Shown: positions 1 through 11,700 of the stretch, piece after piece
Layout: each line of letters opens with the position of its first letter
Position numbering within the stretch: the stretch's first letter is position 1
Source of the DNA: Mycobacterium sp. 852014-50255_SCH5639931
Lineage (GTDB): Bacteria; Actinomycetota; Actinomycetes; Mycobacteriales; Mycobacteriaceae
Length of the DNA: 64,000 nt
Assembly: GCF_001665605.1 (NCBI RefSeq)
Contig: NZ_LZSV01000015.1
Location: 1-64,000 of the forward strand
Direction of reading: 5' to 3'
The notes under the pieces: generated by a model
What the model was told of the DNA's origin: nothing
What the model saw: the letters and a program-made list of their open reading frames with translations, nothing else
Database searches by the model: none
Program-made: the position numbers and the translations under genes

Positions 1-40
1 CCCCACACGACGAACCCCCACCCTTCTAAGGCATTGGGCG

Positions 41-613
41 TCATGGCCTGCGAGGGCCCATCATTCGTCCGCAGCCCATCCCGCCCGGACCCATCATCTG
101 TTGCATCATGGCCGGCATCCCGTCCCGCACGAAACCGGTGACCTCGCGCGCGTGCGCACGGATGACATCGGTGAGGGCCGGATCGTCGGCGGTCTCCTCG
201 GCGATCACGCCTTTCGGCGTGAATGTGAGCTGCCGCCGGTAGCCGCCGGCACGACGGAAAAGGGTCGGCAGGCTTTGGCTCATGCAACGGATTTCGGTTC
301 CCTGATCGAGGTGGGCGTACATGCTCGAAACATGCTCTTGCAGTTGAGCAGTCAGGTCTGGAGATGTCGATTCGGTGGTGGTGCGAACACCGCCGGGAAT
401 GTCCTCGACGACGCGGTCGATTTCGCCGTGCCGCATGAACATCTCCATGTAGCGGCTCATGTCCATATGGCCGGCGCCCATGAAACCGCCCCCGTCCGTG
501 AGGCGGATAGCCGTCGAAGGAGGCCGAAAGACGCGGGGACGCAGATGTGCCAAACCCAGGATGCTGCCCGCGCCGAGCGCGGCAAGGGCCGCCCGCCGAG
601 TCAGTCCAGCCAT
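41..613 (-). CDS. Met-rich exported protein with Tat-like signal
   Basis: I do not recognise this 190-residue protein. The start is placed at the internal Met followed by AGLTRRAALAALGAGS, because this gives a twin-arginine-like signal (RR, then a short hydrophobic run). An upstream in-frame start at 655 would put 14 residues before it. The mature part begins with a Met/His cluster (MDMSRYMEMFMRH) and ends with a Gly/Met-rich tail (MMQQMMGPGGMGCGRMMG), so both ends are rich in thioether ligands of the kind used for Cu(I). The gene diverges from another Met-rich gene, with a TACCC-N5-GGGTA palindrome between them. A periplasmic copper-binding role is inference; the coding call itself is firm. 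Confidence 0.72.
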   Translation of the reverse strand: MAGLTRRAALAALGAGSILGLAHLRPRVFRPPSTAIRLTDGGGFMGAGHMDMSRYMEMFMRHGEIDRVVEDIPGGVRTTTESTSPDLTAQLQEHVSSMYAHLDQGTEIRCMSQSLPTLFRRAGGYRRQLTFTPKGVIAEETADDPALTDVIRAHAREVTGFVRDGMPAMMQQMMGPGGMGCGRMMGPRRP

Positions 614-662
614 CCGGCAAGCCGACCACATAGGTAACGCCCATTCTAGGGCCAATGGTCCC

Positions 663-677
663 TACCCCCCGTGGGTA
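663..677. promoter_or_regulatory. RicR/CsoR-type copper operator
   Basis: The 15 bases are a perfect TACCC-CCCGT-GGGTA palindrome, lying between the divergent starts at 613 (minus) and 700 (plus). TACCC-N5-GGGTA is the recognition motif described for the mycobacterial copper repressor RicR, and CsoR uses a related one. A TATAT run overlaps its right arm, so a bound repressor could block a promoter. The match is seen directly; copper control of both genes is inferred. Confidence 0.72.
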
Positions 678-699
678 TATCCGTGCCATCTTTTGGGGC

Positions 700-1068
700 A
701 TGACGCAAAATCCTGAATCCAGCGTCGGACCGACCACCGTGACCGGCCTCCCCGGGGACGGGCATCGATTCGGCGCGCACAGTCGGCTTAATCAAGTGGT
801 CGCGTGGGTGGTCATCGTCGCCGGCGTCGTCTTCGTCGTCGCGGTGATCTTCTTTACGGGGCTCTTCTTGGGCGCCGCCGCGGGTGACCGTTACGGCTGG
901 CACCATGGCTACGGCGGCGGGCGTGGCGGCACCTGCCCGATGATGAGCCCCGGCGGCATGATGAGTCCCGGCGGAATGATGGGCCCGGGCATGATGGGGC
1001 CCGGCGGAATGGGTCCGGGTGGTCCGATGGGACCTCAGCAAACGCCCACGCCGACGCCGCGCCCCTAG
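700..1068 (+). CDS. Single-pass membrane protein with Gly/Met-rich tail
   Basis: Unrecognised 122-residue protein. The chosen ATG starts MTQNPESSV; an upstream in-frame start at 655 would run through the operator. A hydrophilic N-terminus of about 30 residues is followed by one membrane segment (VVAWVVIVAGVVFVVAVIFF and beyond), then a short aromatic/His stretch (GWHHGY). The tail is built of PGGMM/GPGMM repeats with a single Cys and ends in Pro/Thr repeats. It pairs with the divergent Met-rich gene at 41-613 across the copper-type palindrome. The tail may bind Cu(I) at the outer face of the membrane; that is inference from composition and operator. Confidence 0.7.
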   Translation: MTQNPESSVGPTTVTGLPGDGHRFGAHSRLNQVVAWVVIVAGVVFVVAVIFFTGLFLGAAAGDRYGWHHGYGGGRGGTCPMMSPGGMMSPGGMMGPGMMGPGGMGPGGPMGPQQTPTPTPRP

Positions 1069-1074
1069 CGCACG

Positions 1075-1110
1075 CGCCAGGGCGCCCCTTTGAAGGCGCC
1101 CTGGCGTTCG
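1075..1110 (+). terminator. Hairpin terminator after Met-rich gene
   Basis: A perfect 12-bp stem (CGCCAGGGCGCC at 1075-1086 with its complement at 1095-1106) encloses an 8-nt loop, beginning six bases after the stop codon. The following bases are only weakly T-rich, as is common for mycobacterial intrinsic terminators. Confidence 0.6.
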
Positions 1111-1221
1111 CTATCCGAATATGAAACTTGCCCGGCGTCTGCCGTTCCGCAACGGGCAAGCCGTCCGCAACCCCGCGCTGCTGTCGCCGGGGCTGGCGTT
1201 GAACCGCGGCTTCATTCGGAC

Positions 1222-1249
1222 TGTCAGGGTTAGCCAACCGCTCTAGAAT
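1222..1249 (+). promoter_or_regulatory. Possible SigA-like promoter of lpqM
   Basis: TAGAAT at 1244-1249 fits the mycobacterial -10 pattern TANNNT. It lies 46 bases before the lpqM start, with a weak TGTCAG-like -35 about 16 bases upstream. The rest of the 1111-1294 gap shows nothing else I can name. Confidence 0.3.
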
Positions 1250-1294
1250 GAGACCCTTTGGTGCTGCCCTTTAGCCGGTCGGGATGAGGTTGGT

Positions 1295-2794
1295 ATGAAT
1301 AGCCCTGCGCGCAATCGACGTCAGCTGGCCGGTGGCCGTCCGCGGAGGGCGGCCACCTTGCTGCGGGCGGCCTTCAGTTGCGCAGCGGCGGCAATCGTTG
1401 TGGCCGGGTGCGCATCCTTCGTCGACGGGCGGGCGCTGTCGATGCTCAACGACCCGTTCCGGGTGGGCGGCCTGCCCGCGACCAACGGCCCCAGCGGGAT
1501 CCGCTCGAACGCACCCGCTCCCACCGGCACGGTCGTCAATACCGACAACGGCGAGATCGACATGCTGGCGTTGCTATCGGTCAACGACATCGAGGAGTAT
1601 TGGAAGTCGGTCTATAGCCAATCGTTGAAAGGCGACTTCGTCCCGGTTGGCAAGATGGTGTCGTATAACTCCAACCAACCGTCCAGCCCCATCGTTTGCC
1701 ACAACGACACCTATAAACTCGTCAACGCCTTCTTCACGTCGCGCTGCAACTTGATCGCCTGGGATCGCGGGGTGTTTATGCCCGTCGCGCAACGGTATTT
1801 CGGCGACATGTCCGTCAACGGCGTGCTGGCCCACGAATTCGGCCACGCCTTGCAGACCATGGCGAAGCTGGTGACCAGACGAGATCCCACGATCGTGCGC
1901 GAGCAGCAGGCCGACTGCTTCGCGGGCGTCTACCTGTTCTGGGTCGCCGACGGTAAATCGCCGCGGTTCACGCTGAGCACCGCCGATGGCCTGGACCACG
2001 TGCTGGCGGGGATCATCACCACCCGGGACCCGGTGATGGACAGCGACACCGAGAACGATGACGAACACGGGTCGGCCCTGGACCGGATCAGCGCGTTCCA
2101 AATGGGTTTCATCGACGGCGCCTCGGCCTGCGCGGCGATCGACAAGAAGGAGATCAGCCAGCGTCGCGGCGACCTGCCCAACGCCCTGCGCGTCGACAAC
2201 AGCACCGGCAACCCGGAAACCGGTGAGGTCCAGATCGACCAGGACACCCTGTCGACGCTGATGGAACTCTTGGGAAAGGTGTTCTCCCCGAAGAATCCGC
2301 CGGCATTGTCCTACCAGGCCGCCGATTGCCCGGACGCCAAGGCCAGCCCGCCGGCGTCCTACTGCCCGGCCACCAACACGATTGTGATCGATCTGCCGAA
2401 GCTGGCGGCGATGGGAAAGGTCGCCGACGAGAACGAACAAACGCTGCCGCAGGGCGACGACACCGCGCTGTCGGCCGTGATGTCGCGGTACGCGCTGGCC
2501 GTGCAGCACGAACGCGGGCTGGCCATGCAAAGCCCGTGGACCGCGCTACGCACGGCGTGCCTGACGGGCGTGGTGCATCGCAAGATGGCCGAACCCATCG
2601 AACTGTCGTCGCAGAAGCAGCTGCTGCTGACGGCCGGCGATCTCGACGAAGCGGTGGCCGGGTTGCTCACCAACCACCTCGTCGCCAGTGACGCGGACGG
2701 CACCAGCGTGCCGGCCGGTTTCACCCGGATAGCGGCGTTCCGCGGCGGCGTGACCGGCAACATGGACGCGTGCTTCTCCCGCTATCCGGGATGA
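1295..2794 (+). CDS. lpqM: Lipoprotein metallopeptidase LpqM
   Basis: A 499-residue lipoprotein matching LpqM (Rv0419 type). The N-terminus is basic, then hydrophobic, ending in a lipobox (VAGC, acylated Cys about residue 39), so the mature protein should be tethered to the outer face of the membrane. Around residue 180 it has HEFGH, a zinc-binding HExxH motif, with a downstream EQQADCFAG motif supplying the likely third ligand, as in neutral zinc metallopeptidases. The family is linked in mycobacteria to envelope processing and conjugation phenotypes, but its substrate is unknown. It converges on the LLM oxidoreductase with 16 bp between stops. In M. tuberculosis it lies beside lpqL and thi genes; here Met-rich genes precede it. 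Confidence 0.93.
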   Translation: MNSPARNRRQLAGGRPRRAATLLRAAFSCAAAAIVVAGCASFVDGRALSMLNDPFRVGGLPATNGPSGIRSNAPAPTGTVVNTDNGEIDMLALLSVNDIEEYWKSVYSQSLKGDFVPVGKMVSYNSNQPSSPIVCHNDTYKLVNAFFTSRCNLIAWDRGVFMPVAQRYFGDMSVNGVLAHEFGHALQTMAKLVTRRDPTIVREQQADCFAGVYLFWVADGKSPRFTLSTADGLDHVLAGIITTRDPVMDSDTENDDEHGSALDRISAFQMGFIDGASACAAIDKKEISQRRGDLPNALRVDNSTGNPETGEVQIDQDTLSTLMELLGKVFSPKNPPALSYQAADCPDAKASPPASYCPATNTIVIDLPKLAAMGKVADENEQTLPQGDDTALSAVMSRYALAVQHERGLAMQSPWTALRTACLTGVVHRKMAEPIELSSQKQLLLTAGDLDEAVAGLLTNHLVASDADGTSVPAGFTRIAAFRGGVTGNMDACFSRYPG

Positions 2795-2810
2795 CCGAAA
2801 GCCTGCGCTG

Positions 2811-3680
2811 TCAACCGATCTGGGCGAGCTTGGGTATCACTTCGTCACCGAGCCGGCGGATGAAGCCGACCGGATCGGGGTTGCCGGGGAACGGCCCGGC
2901 ATTGACCATCTCTACGCCGAGTTCGCCGTAGAGCTCGGCGGTCTTGAAGTAGCCATCGAGGTCGTCGAAGGGATTGACGAAAAAGCCCACCGTCTTGCGG
3001 ATTTCGCTCGGGTCTCGGCCGACCGCGTCACAATGGCGGTTCAGCACCTCGATCTTGTGCTCGAGCGTGTCGGGGTCGCTGGCGGTGCTGTTCCAGACGT
3101 CGGCGTACTGCGCCACCAGGCGCAGCGTCTTCTTCTCGCCGTCGCCGCCGATCAGAATGGGAGGGCGCCGGATCGGTTGCGGCTCACAGATTGTCTCCGC
3201 CAACTGGTAATGCTTGCCCTGGTAGGGGCCGTTGTCCTCGCTCCACATCTGCCTGCAGATCTGCAGCGTCTCTTCGAGCATCTCGAAGCGCTGACTCACC
3301 GGCGGATAGGGAAAGCCGAGGGCGGCGTGCTCACGGTCGTACCAGGCGGCGCCGAGCCCCAGCATCGAGCGGCCCTGCGACAAGACGTCCAGTGTGGTGA
3401 CCGCCTTGGCCAGCAAGCCCGGATAGCGATAAGTGACCCCCGTGACCAGCAGGCTCAGCTCGATCTTGGTCGTCTGCCCGGCCAAGAAACCCAGCGACGT
3501 GTAGCCCTCGAGAAACGGGTCCTCGGCGGGTCCCATGGCCTCCATCTGAAGGAAGTGGTCGGCGAGCGTGAACAGCGTCGCCCCGCCCTGCTCGGCGGCC
3601 TTGGCCGCATCGGCCAGCGTCGGACCCAGTGCCGCCGGGTCGCCGGGTAGAAAATCGATGAAGTGCAGCCCTACTTTCAT
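2811..3680 (-). CDS. LLM-class F420-dependent oxidoreductase
   Basis: A 289-residue luciferase-like TIM-barrel protein. It begins MKVGLHFIDF and has the conserved LADHF segment, the QTTKIELSLLVTGVTYRYPGLLAK region and the RSMLGLGAAWYDREH motif typical of F420-dependent luciferase-like monooxygenases and reductases. Substrate cannot be told from sequence. It lies 19 bp downstream of a MarR regulator on the same strand, so the two are probably one transcript with the regulator responding to the enzyme's substrate. The pair appears inserted between lpqM and the hydrolase when compared with the remembered M. tuberculosis order. Confidence 0.9.
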   Translation of the reverse strand: MKVGLHFIDFLPGDPAALGPTLADAAKAAEQGGATLFTLADHFLQMEAMGPAEDPFLEGYTSLGFLAGQTTKIELSLLVTGVTYRYPGLLAKAVTTLDVLSQGRSMLGLGAAWYDREHAALGFPYPPVSQRFEMLEETLQICRQMWSEDNGPYQGKHYQLAETICEPQPIRRPPILIGGDGEKKTLRLVAQYADVWNSTASDPDTLEHKIEVLNRHCDAVGRDPSEIRKTVGFFVNPFDDLDGYFKTAELYGELGVEMVNAGPFPGNPDPVGFIRRLGDEVIPKLAQIG

Positions 3681-3699
3681 TGCAGCCCTTGCCCTTTCA

Positions 3700-4134
3700 T
3701 TATTCGGTCAAGCGCTCGAGCAGCGTTAGCGCGTCGAGGATTACGCGACGTTCGCGTTCGGAATACCGCTCGTGGATGGCGCGTGCCAGCCACTCCTCCC
3801 GTACCTGTCGGTTACTCTCGGCGCGCCGCCGGCCCGCCGCGGTCAGCGAAATCAGTTGCCGCCGGCCGTCTTCAGGGTCGGGCGTGCGCTCGATGAGCCC
3901 CCGCTGCCCGAGGGCGGCCACTATCGTGGCCATGGACTGTGGACGTACCCGTTCGGCTGAAGCCAGGACGCTCGCCGATGAGGCGCCCTCTTTCCAAAGC
4001 CGGTTGAGCGCCGCGGTCTGTGAGGGGGTCAAGTCGCTGTCGGTGGCGAGGTCCCTCAACTGGCGTCGCAGCCGACTGAACATCACCCGCAGGTCGCGGG
4101 CCGCCGCAGCCGCTGACTCGGCGATTCCGTCCAC
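3700..4134 (-). CDS. MarR-family transcriptional regulator
   Basis: A 144-residue winged-helix regulator with a GTG start. The recognition region (TPSQTAALNRLWKEGASSASVLASAERVRPQSM) and the wing (RTPDPEDGRRQLISLTAAG) match MarR, including the DxRR wing motif. It probably represses itself and the downstream LLM oxidoreductase and releases on binding a small aromatic or lipid ligand, which is typical for the family but not shown here. A repeated AGTCNAAACTG element sits just upstream of its start. Confidence 0.92.
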   Translation of the reverse strand: MDGIAESAAAAARDLRVMFSRLRRQLRDLATDSDLTPSQTAALNRLWKEGASSASVLASAERVRPQSMATIVAALGQRGLIERTPDPEDGRRQLISLTAAGRRRAESNRQVREEWLARAIHERYSERERRVILDALTLLERLTE

Positions 4135-4140
4135 AAAATC

Positions 4141-4170
4141 AGTCTAAACTGATAAGTCCAAACTGTCTAA
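4141..4170. promoter_or_regulatory. Candidate MarR operator (repeated AGTCNAAACTG)
   Basis: Two 11-bp direct copies, AGTCTAAACTG at 4141-4151 and AGTCCAAACTG at 4155-4165, begin 14 bp apart; GTCTAA also occurs at both ends of the block. It fills the 32-bp gap between the marR start and the upstream hydrolase's stop, where an autoregulatory operator would lie. Confidence 0.5.
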
Positions 4171-4799
4171 TTGCGTCCGAGCAACTGCAGGGCCGCGTCG
4201 ACGGCCAGCGCCGCCACGTTCAGCGTCTTGGAGCGCAGATCGTGTCGCGCCCCGGCGATCTCGACGACAGCGGTCGTACCGGTGACCAGCGCGGCGGCGG
4301 CGCGCAGTTCGTCGGGCGTGCCGAAGGGATCCGACGTCCCGTGCGTGAACACGGTCGGCACCCTGATGTCGGGCAGGTGTTCGGTGCGGGTCCGCTCCGG
4401 CTTTCCCGGGGGATGCACCGGATACGAGAACAGCGTCAACATGTCCACTTCGATAGGCGATGCCTCGCGGGCGGCCACCACCATGGACGTCTGCCTACCG
4501 CCATAGGAATGCCCGCCGGCGATCAATGGGCCGTCGGCGAGGCCGCGGCACAGCGTGATCGCCTCGACGATCCCAGCGCGGTCGGCGGCGGCCGAGCCGG
4601 ACGGCGGTCCGGTGGGACGGCGCCGACGGTAGGGCAGGTTGTACCGGACGGCGAGCCAGCCGCGCCGCGCCCATTCGTCGCAAACTTGCTGCAGGAGCTG
4701 GGAATCCCGGTTGCCGCCGGCCCCATGGGTCAGCACCACCACCCCGGCGGCCGGCCCGTCGGGTTCGTGTGCGATGCCCGCGATCTGGTCGAGGTTCAT
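4167..4799 (-). CDS. Alpha/beta hydrolase (dienelactone-hydrolase-like), Rv0421c type
   Basis: A 210-residue alpha/beta hydrolase. The ATG giving MNLDQIAGIA is chosen because the frame upstream of it runs antisense-like through thiD. The oxyanion region is LTHGAGGNRDS, the nucleophile elbow is GGHSYGGRQ, and the likely acid and base are the Asp of THGTSDPFG and the His of GARHDL. This pattern fits the KANL3/Tex30-type hydrolases. It lies 73 bp downstream of thiD on the same strand. The substrate is unknown. Confidence 0.88.
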   Translation of the reverse strand: MNLDQIAGIAHEPDGPAAGVVVLTHGAGGNRDSQLLQQVCDEWARRGWLAVRYNLPYRRRRPTGPPSGSAAADRAGIVEAITLCRGLADGPLIAGGHSYGGRQTSMVVAAREASPIEVDMLTLFSYPVHPPGKPERTRTEHLPDIRVPTVFTHGTSDPFGTPDELRAAAALVTGTTAVVEIAGARHDLRSKTLNVAALAVDAALQLLGRN

Positions 4800-4872
4800 G
4801 CGCCCGCTGATGACGCGGTCCGGAACGGACCGAGGTGGGGGCACGACCGGGTTGCGGGGGAAAGGCGGGCAA

Positions 4873-7440
<2,568 letters not shown>

Positions 7441-7551
7441 TTGGATGGTCCGCACGCGACGTTACCCCCACCTCGGACCTCCTGGCACGTGGGCGGGCCT
7501 TTTTGGTCAGGGCGGTAGCCGGTGTGATCCCCCGAGTGCGAGGATGCAAAC

Positions 7552-8262
7552 GTGCACGAGCAAGGGGAAACGGACGGGCCGACACCCGATGCGTCCCGCA
7601 GCGGCCCACAGCTGAGCCCGGTCGAGGCCGTCGCCCGCTATCTCAACGTCGGCGCCTTCCGGTTCTGGTTCATCGGTGAGCGCTGGGAGTGGTCCGACGA
7701 GGTGGCCAGGATGCACGGCTACGAACCGGGCACCGTCGAGCCCACGACGAAGCTGTTGTTGTCGCACAAGCACCCCGACGACCGTCGGCACGTCCAGGAG
7801 GTGCTCGACTACGCCCTGCAGTCGGCGGAGTCCTTCTCCAGTCGGCACCGGTTCCTCGACACTTCCGGCAAAGTGCACGACGCGATCGTCGTGGCCGACC
7901 GCATGCACGACGAGTCGGGCGCCGTGGTGGGAACCGCGGGCTATTACATAGACCTCACCAACACCTTCGACGAGACCCGGCAAGAGGTGCTCGACGAGGC
8001 CCTCCCGGACCTCTTCGAAAACCGCGCGGCGATCGAGCAGGCCAAAGGCGTGCTGATGTTCGTCTACCGGGTCAGCGCCGAGCAGGCCTTCCGCGTGCTG
8101 CAATGGCGGTCGCAAGAGACCAACGTGAAGCTGCGCGCACTGGCCCGGCAACTGCTGACCGAGGTGACTACCATCGAGGGCTCGACCGCCACTCTGCAGA
8201 GTCAGTTCGATCATCTGCTGCTGACGGTGCATGAACGGATATCCGCCGAGTCTGCCGGGTAA
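7552..8262 (+). CDS. PAS-ANTAR RNA-binding regulator
   Basis: A 236-residue protein with a GTG start (MHEQGETDG). Residues about 35-140 form a PAS fold (FRFWFIGERWEWSDEVARMHGY through VGTAGYYIDLT). Residues about 150-205 are an ANTAR domain (LFENRAAIEQAKGVLMFVYRVSAEQAFRVLQWRSQETNVKLRALA), with the IEQAKG core that binds paired RNA hairpins to prevent termination. It probably senses a signal through PAS and acts on RNA. It opens a same-strand block with a STAS protein and a giant hybrid kinase, so it may act in the same signalling chain. No receiver or kinase domain is present. The block is an insertion relative to M. tuberculosis Rv0423c-Rv0424c. Confidence 0.9.
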   Translation: MHEQGETDGPTPDASRSGPQLSPVEAVARYLNVGAFRFWFIGERWEWSDEVARMHGYEPGTVEPTTKLLLSHKHPDDRRHVQEVLDYALQSAESFSSRHRFLDTSGKVHDAIVVADRMHDESGAVVGTAGYYIDLTNTFDETRQEVLDEALPDLFENRAAIEQAKGVLMFVYRVSAEQAFRVLQWRSQETNVKLRALARQLLTEVTTIEGSTATLQSQFDHLLLTVHERISAESAG

Positions 8263-8300
8263 CCAGAGGAATACGCGAACGCGGCAGCCCGCAAACAGTT

Positions 8301-8316
8301 AGTGTTCCTGGACACT
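8301..8316. promoter_or_regulatory. Inverted repeat upstream of STAS gene
   Basis: AGTGT-N6-ACACT lies in the 111-bp gap between the PAS-ANTAR gene and the STAS gene, about 60 bases before the STAS start. It may be a regulator site or the base of a small hairpin. I do not recognise the motif. Confidence 0.3.
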
Positions 8317-8373
8317 CCGAACGGCGCATCCCGCGCATTCGGTCGACTGTGAAAGGCACTGGAGTTGTTGGCG

Positions 8374-8721
8374 GTGGAACATGAGTCTCTCGAAGGTGCG
8401 GTCGTCGTGCGGGTTACGGGCGCCGTCGACTCCAGTACCGTCGATGAGGTAACCGCTCACCTGACCGCCGCGCTCAAACTGGCCGAGACTCACCCGGCCC
8501 GGCTGGTCGTCGTCGACCTGCAAGCCGTCGACTTCTTCGGGAGCGCGGCGTTGAACGCCGTGCTCGACTGCCACGACGAAGGCAAGGAAGCCGGGACGGC
8601 CGTCCGCCTGGTCGCGAGCAACGACCAAGTGCTTCGTCCGATCGAGGTGACCGAACTGGATCGGATCTTCGACATCTACCCGACGCTGCCCGAGGCTCTG
8701 CAGCACAAGCGACAGCAATGA
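8374..8721 (+). CDS. STAS-domain anti-sigma-factor antagonist
   Basis: A 115-residue single STAS domain (VVVRVTGAVDSSTVDEVTAHL, then LVVVDLQAVDFFGSAALNAVLDC). The Ser in the DFFGSAAL loop sits where RsbV/SpoIIAA-type antagonists are phosphorylated. The GTG at 8374 is chosen because GGAG lies 9 nt upstream; two TTG codons just before it are less likely. Its stop overlaps the hybrid-kinase start (ATGA), so the two are co-translated. The kinase-like C-terminus of that protein could phosphorylate this Ser and its SpoIIE domain remove the phosphate, a complete partner switch. The sigma factor involved is not in the window. Confidence 0.92.
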   Translation: MEHESLEGAVVVRVTGAVDSSTVDEVTAHLTAALKLAETHPARLVVVDLQAVDFFGSAALNAVLDCHDEGKEAGTAVRLVASNDQVLRPIEVTELDRIFDIYPTLPEALQHKRQQ

Positions 8722-11700
8722 ACCGGACGCTGCCGGCCGACTTGGCGGCTGCGGTGGAACTGGGCGGTGAGATGGGCCGCCGCTTCGCCGAATTCGACTG
8801 GGACACCCATCCTTTGGGGTCGCCGCGGGACTGGTCGGCCGAGGTGCGGGCGGCCGTGGCGATCGCTCTGACCTCGCGGTTCCCCATCGTGCTCTGGTTA
8901 GGGCCGGAAAATCTGTTCTTGATGTACAACGACGGCTACGCGCAGATCCTGGGGGACAAGCACCCGGCGGCCCTGGGTTGCCCCGCGGAGCAGGTGTGGT
9001 GGGAGATCTGGGAGCAGATCTCCCCGATGCTCACCAGCGTGATGGACACCGGCATCGCGACCTGGTCCGACGACCTCATGCTGCCGCTCATCACGGGTGG
9101 TCAGTCCCAGGAGCGGTATTTCACCTTCACCTACAGCCCCATCATCGGCGGCGACGGTGCGGTGACCGCCGTTTTCTGCCCGGTGATCGAAACGACCGAC
9201 CGGGTGTTGAGTGAGCGTCGGCTCCACCTGCTCAACGCGGTGGCGACCGCCGTGATGGACGCGCACGCCATCGACGACGCGGTGAGCAGCACCGTCGCGG
9301 TATGCGATGCGCAGCCGCTGGACTTGCCGTTCATTGCCGTCTACGTGGCGGACGACGAGGCGACGCGCGACAGCACACTGCGGGGGGCCACGCCGTCGAT
9401 CCTGCCGCTGCTGCCCCGCTCGCTGTCCGAGCTCAGGGGTTGGGACACGACGCCACGTGCCCGTGCCGCGCGCGTCATCGACCGGCTCGATGACGTAATC
9501 CCGGGCATCACAGAGCGTTTCGGCGAGAACTCTCCCCGGCAGGCCCTGGTGTTGCCGCTGGGAGAAACCTCGAACGCGGGGGCGGTGGTGATCGGCGTCA
9601 GTCCGCGGCGTCCCCTCGATTCGATGTACCGCGGGTTCTGCCAACTGCTGGCCGACCAGCTGTCCGCGGCGTTCGCCTCCGCCGTCTCCTACGAACAGCA
9701 GCGACGCCGGGCCGACGCGCTGGCCGAATTGGACCGCGTGAAAACGGCTTTCCTGACCAACGTCAGCCACGAGTTCCGCACGCCCCTGACGCTGCTGCTC
9801 GGGCCCCTCGACGATGCGCTGTCCGAGGCGGCGCCGGGAAGCCCATTGGCGGACCGGCTGAGCACGGCGGCCCGCAACGCGCGGCGCCTGCAGCGCCTGG
9901 TGGACTCGCTGCTCGACTTCTCCCGCATCGAGGCCGGCCGCGCGAACGCGAAGTTCGCGTGTACCGACGTCGGCGCGCTGACCGCCCACATAGCATCGTC
10001 TTTCACCGAACTGTGCCACCGGGCGGGGCTCGATCTCGTGATGAACTGCTCCCCGGTGCTGGCCGACGTCGACCCGGGCATGTGGGAGACGATCGTCCTG
10101 AACCTCCTGTCGAACGCGGTCAAATACACTCTGCGGGGATCGATTTCGGTCGAGGTGCGGGCCGAACCCGCGCACTGCGTCGTCACCATGCGCGACACCG
10201 GAGTGGGGATCGCCGCCGAGGACTTGGACCGCCTGTTCGAGCGCTTCTACCGGGCCGACAACCTTCGCGGCCGCAGCGTGGAGGGCACCGGCATCGGGCT
10301 CTCGCTGGTGCGCGGGCTTGTCGAGCTGCACAGTGGAACCGTGCAGATCGACAGTGAATTGGACTGCGGCACAACGGTAACCATCCGGCTGCCGCAATCT
10401 GCCGGCACGGCGGCCGATCAGTCACCCGCCGGCCCGCTGGACGAGACCAACCCGTACGTGGCGGAGGCCCGCCAATGGCTGGCGCCGATTCCGGAACGCG
10501 ACTCGTCGGCGGCCGCGGCCGAGGGGTCTCGACAGTTGGTGTTGATCGCCGACGACAACGCCGACATGCGGGACCATCTCGACCGGGTGCTGTCGCCCCA
10601 CTGGGAGACGGTCCTTGCCGCAGACGGCGAGTCGGCGCTGGCGGCGACCCGAAGCCTGCGCCCGGACGCGGTCGTCACCGATGTCATGATGCCGGGCGTC
10701 GACGGCTTCGGACTGGTGGCGGCCATCCGGGCGGACCCCGAATTGGCGGCGACGCCGGTCCTCATGCTGTCCGCCCGGGCCGGCGCGGAGGCGGTCGACG
10801 AGGGCTATGCCGGTGGGGCCGACGACTACCTGCCCAAGCCGTTCCGATCCCAGGAGCTGATCGACCGGGTGAAGTCGCGGCTGTCCGCGGTGGCCCGCGA
10901 GCGCGACCGCCAGCGGCGGGCGGCGGCCTCCGATCTGGTGCCCCTCGACTCCGCTCTGCAGGCCACCGACTCGATCGCCGGCATCATGGATGCCTTGCTG
11001 GAGTCGCCATTCGGCTCGGCCGACGCCGCCGCCGTCACGATCGGCGTCCTCGACGGCGAACGCCACATCCGGTTCGAATACGCCGGCGACCTACCCGGCG
11101 AATTGCGCGACCGCTACCACGTGACCGAGCTCGACTCGCCGGTGGTCGGGGCCGACGTCGTGCGCACCGGCGAGCCGATGGTCATCACGGACACATTCGA
11201 CCTGCCTCCGCGTTACCAGCACGCGGTGCAGGACACCGCCGACAGCGTTCGGGCCTGCGTCGCCCATCCGTTGCGGGATCACACGGGCCGCGTCATCGGC
11301 GTGCTGGGCCTGCTGTGGTCCGCGCCGCGTCAGTTCGACGCCGCCGAACTCGACGCGTTCAGCCGCATGGCCGAGCTGACGTCCTCGGCGTTGGACCGGG
11401 TTCGCGTCATGGCGCGCGAACACCGCATCGCCGTCGACTTCCAGGAGCATCTGCTGGATCTGGACCGGGGCTCGACCGCCGCGGTGGTGGCCGCCGTTTA
11501 CCAGCCCGCCGGTGAGGCGATGCGTGTCGGCGGCGACTGGTATTCGGTGACCCCGCTGGATCGCGCCGGCCGGGTCGGGATATCGGTGGGCGACGTCGTC
11601 GGACACGGGTTGGCCGCCGCGATCGTGATGAGCAGGCTGCGCGCCGCGGTGGCCGCCTCGGCCCTCACCGCGGGCGAACCGGGCGCGGTGCTGGGGGCGC

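Noticed and set aside
1..40. The first 40 bases before the Met-rich gene's stop.
   Set aside because: Too short to show a gene end or any site.
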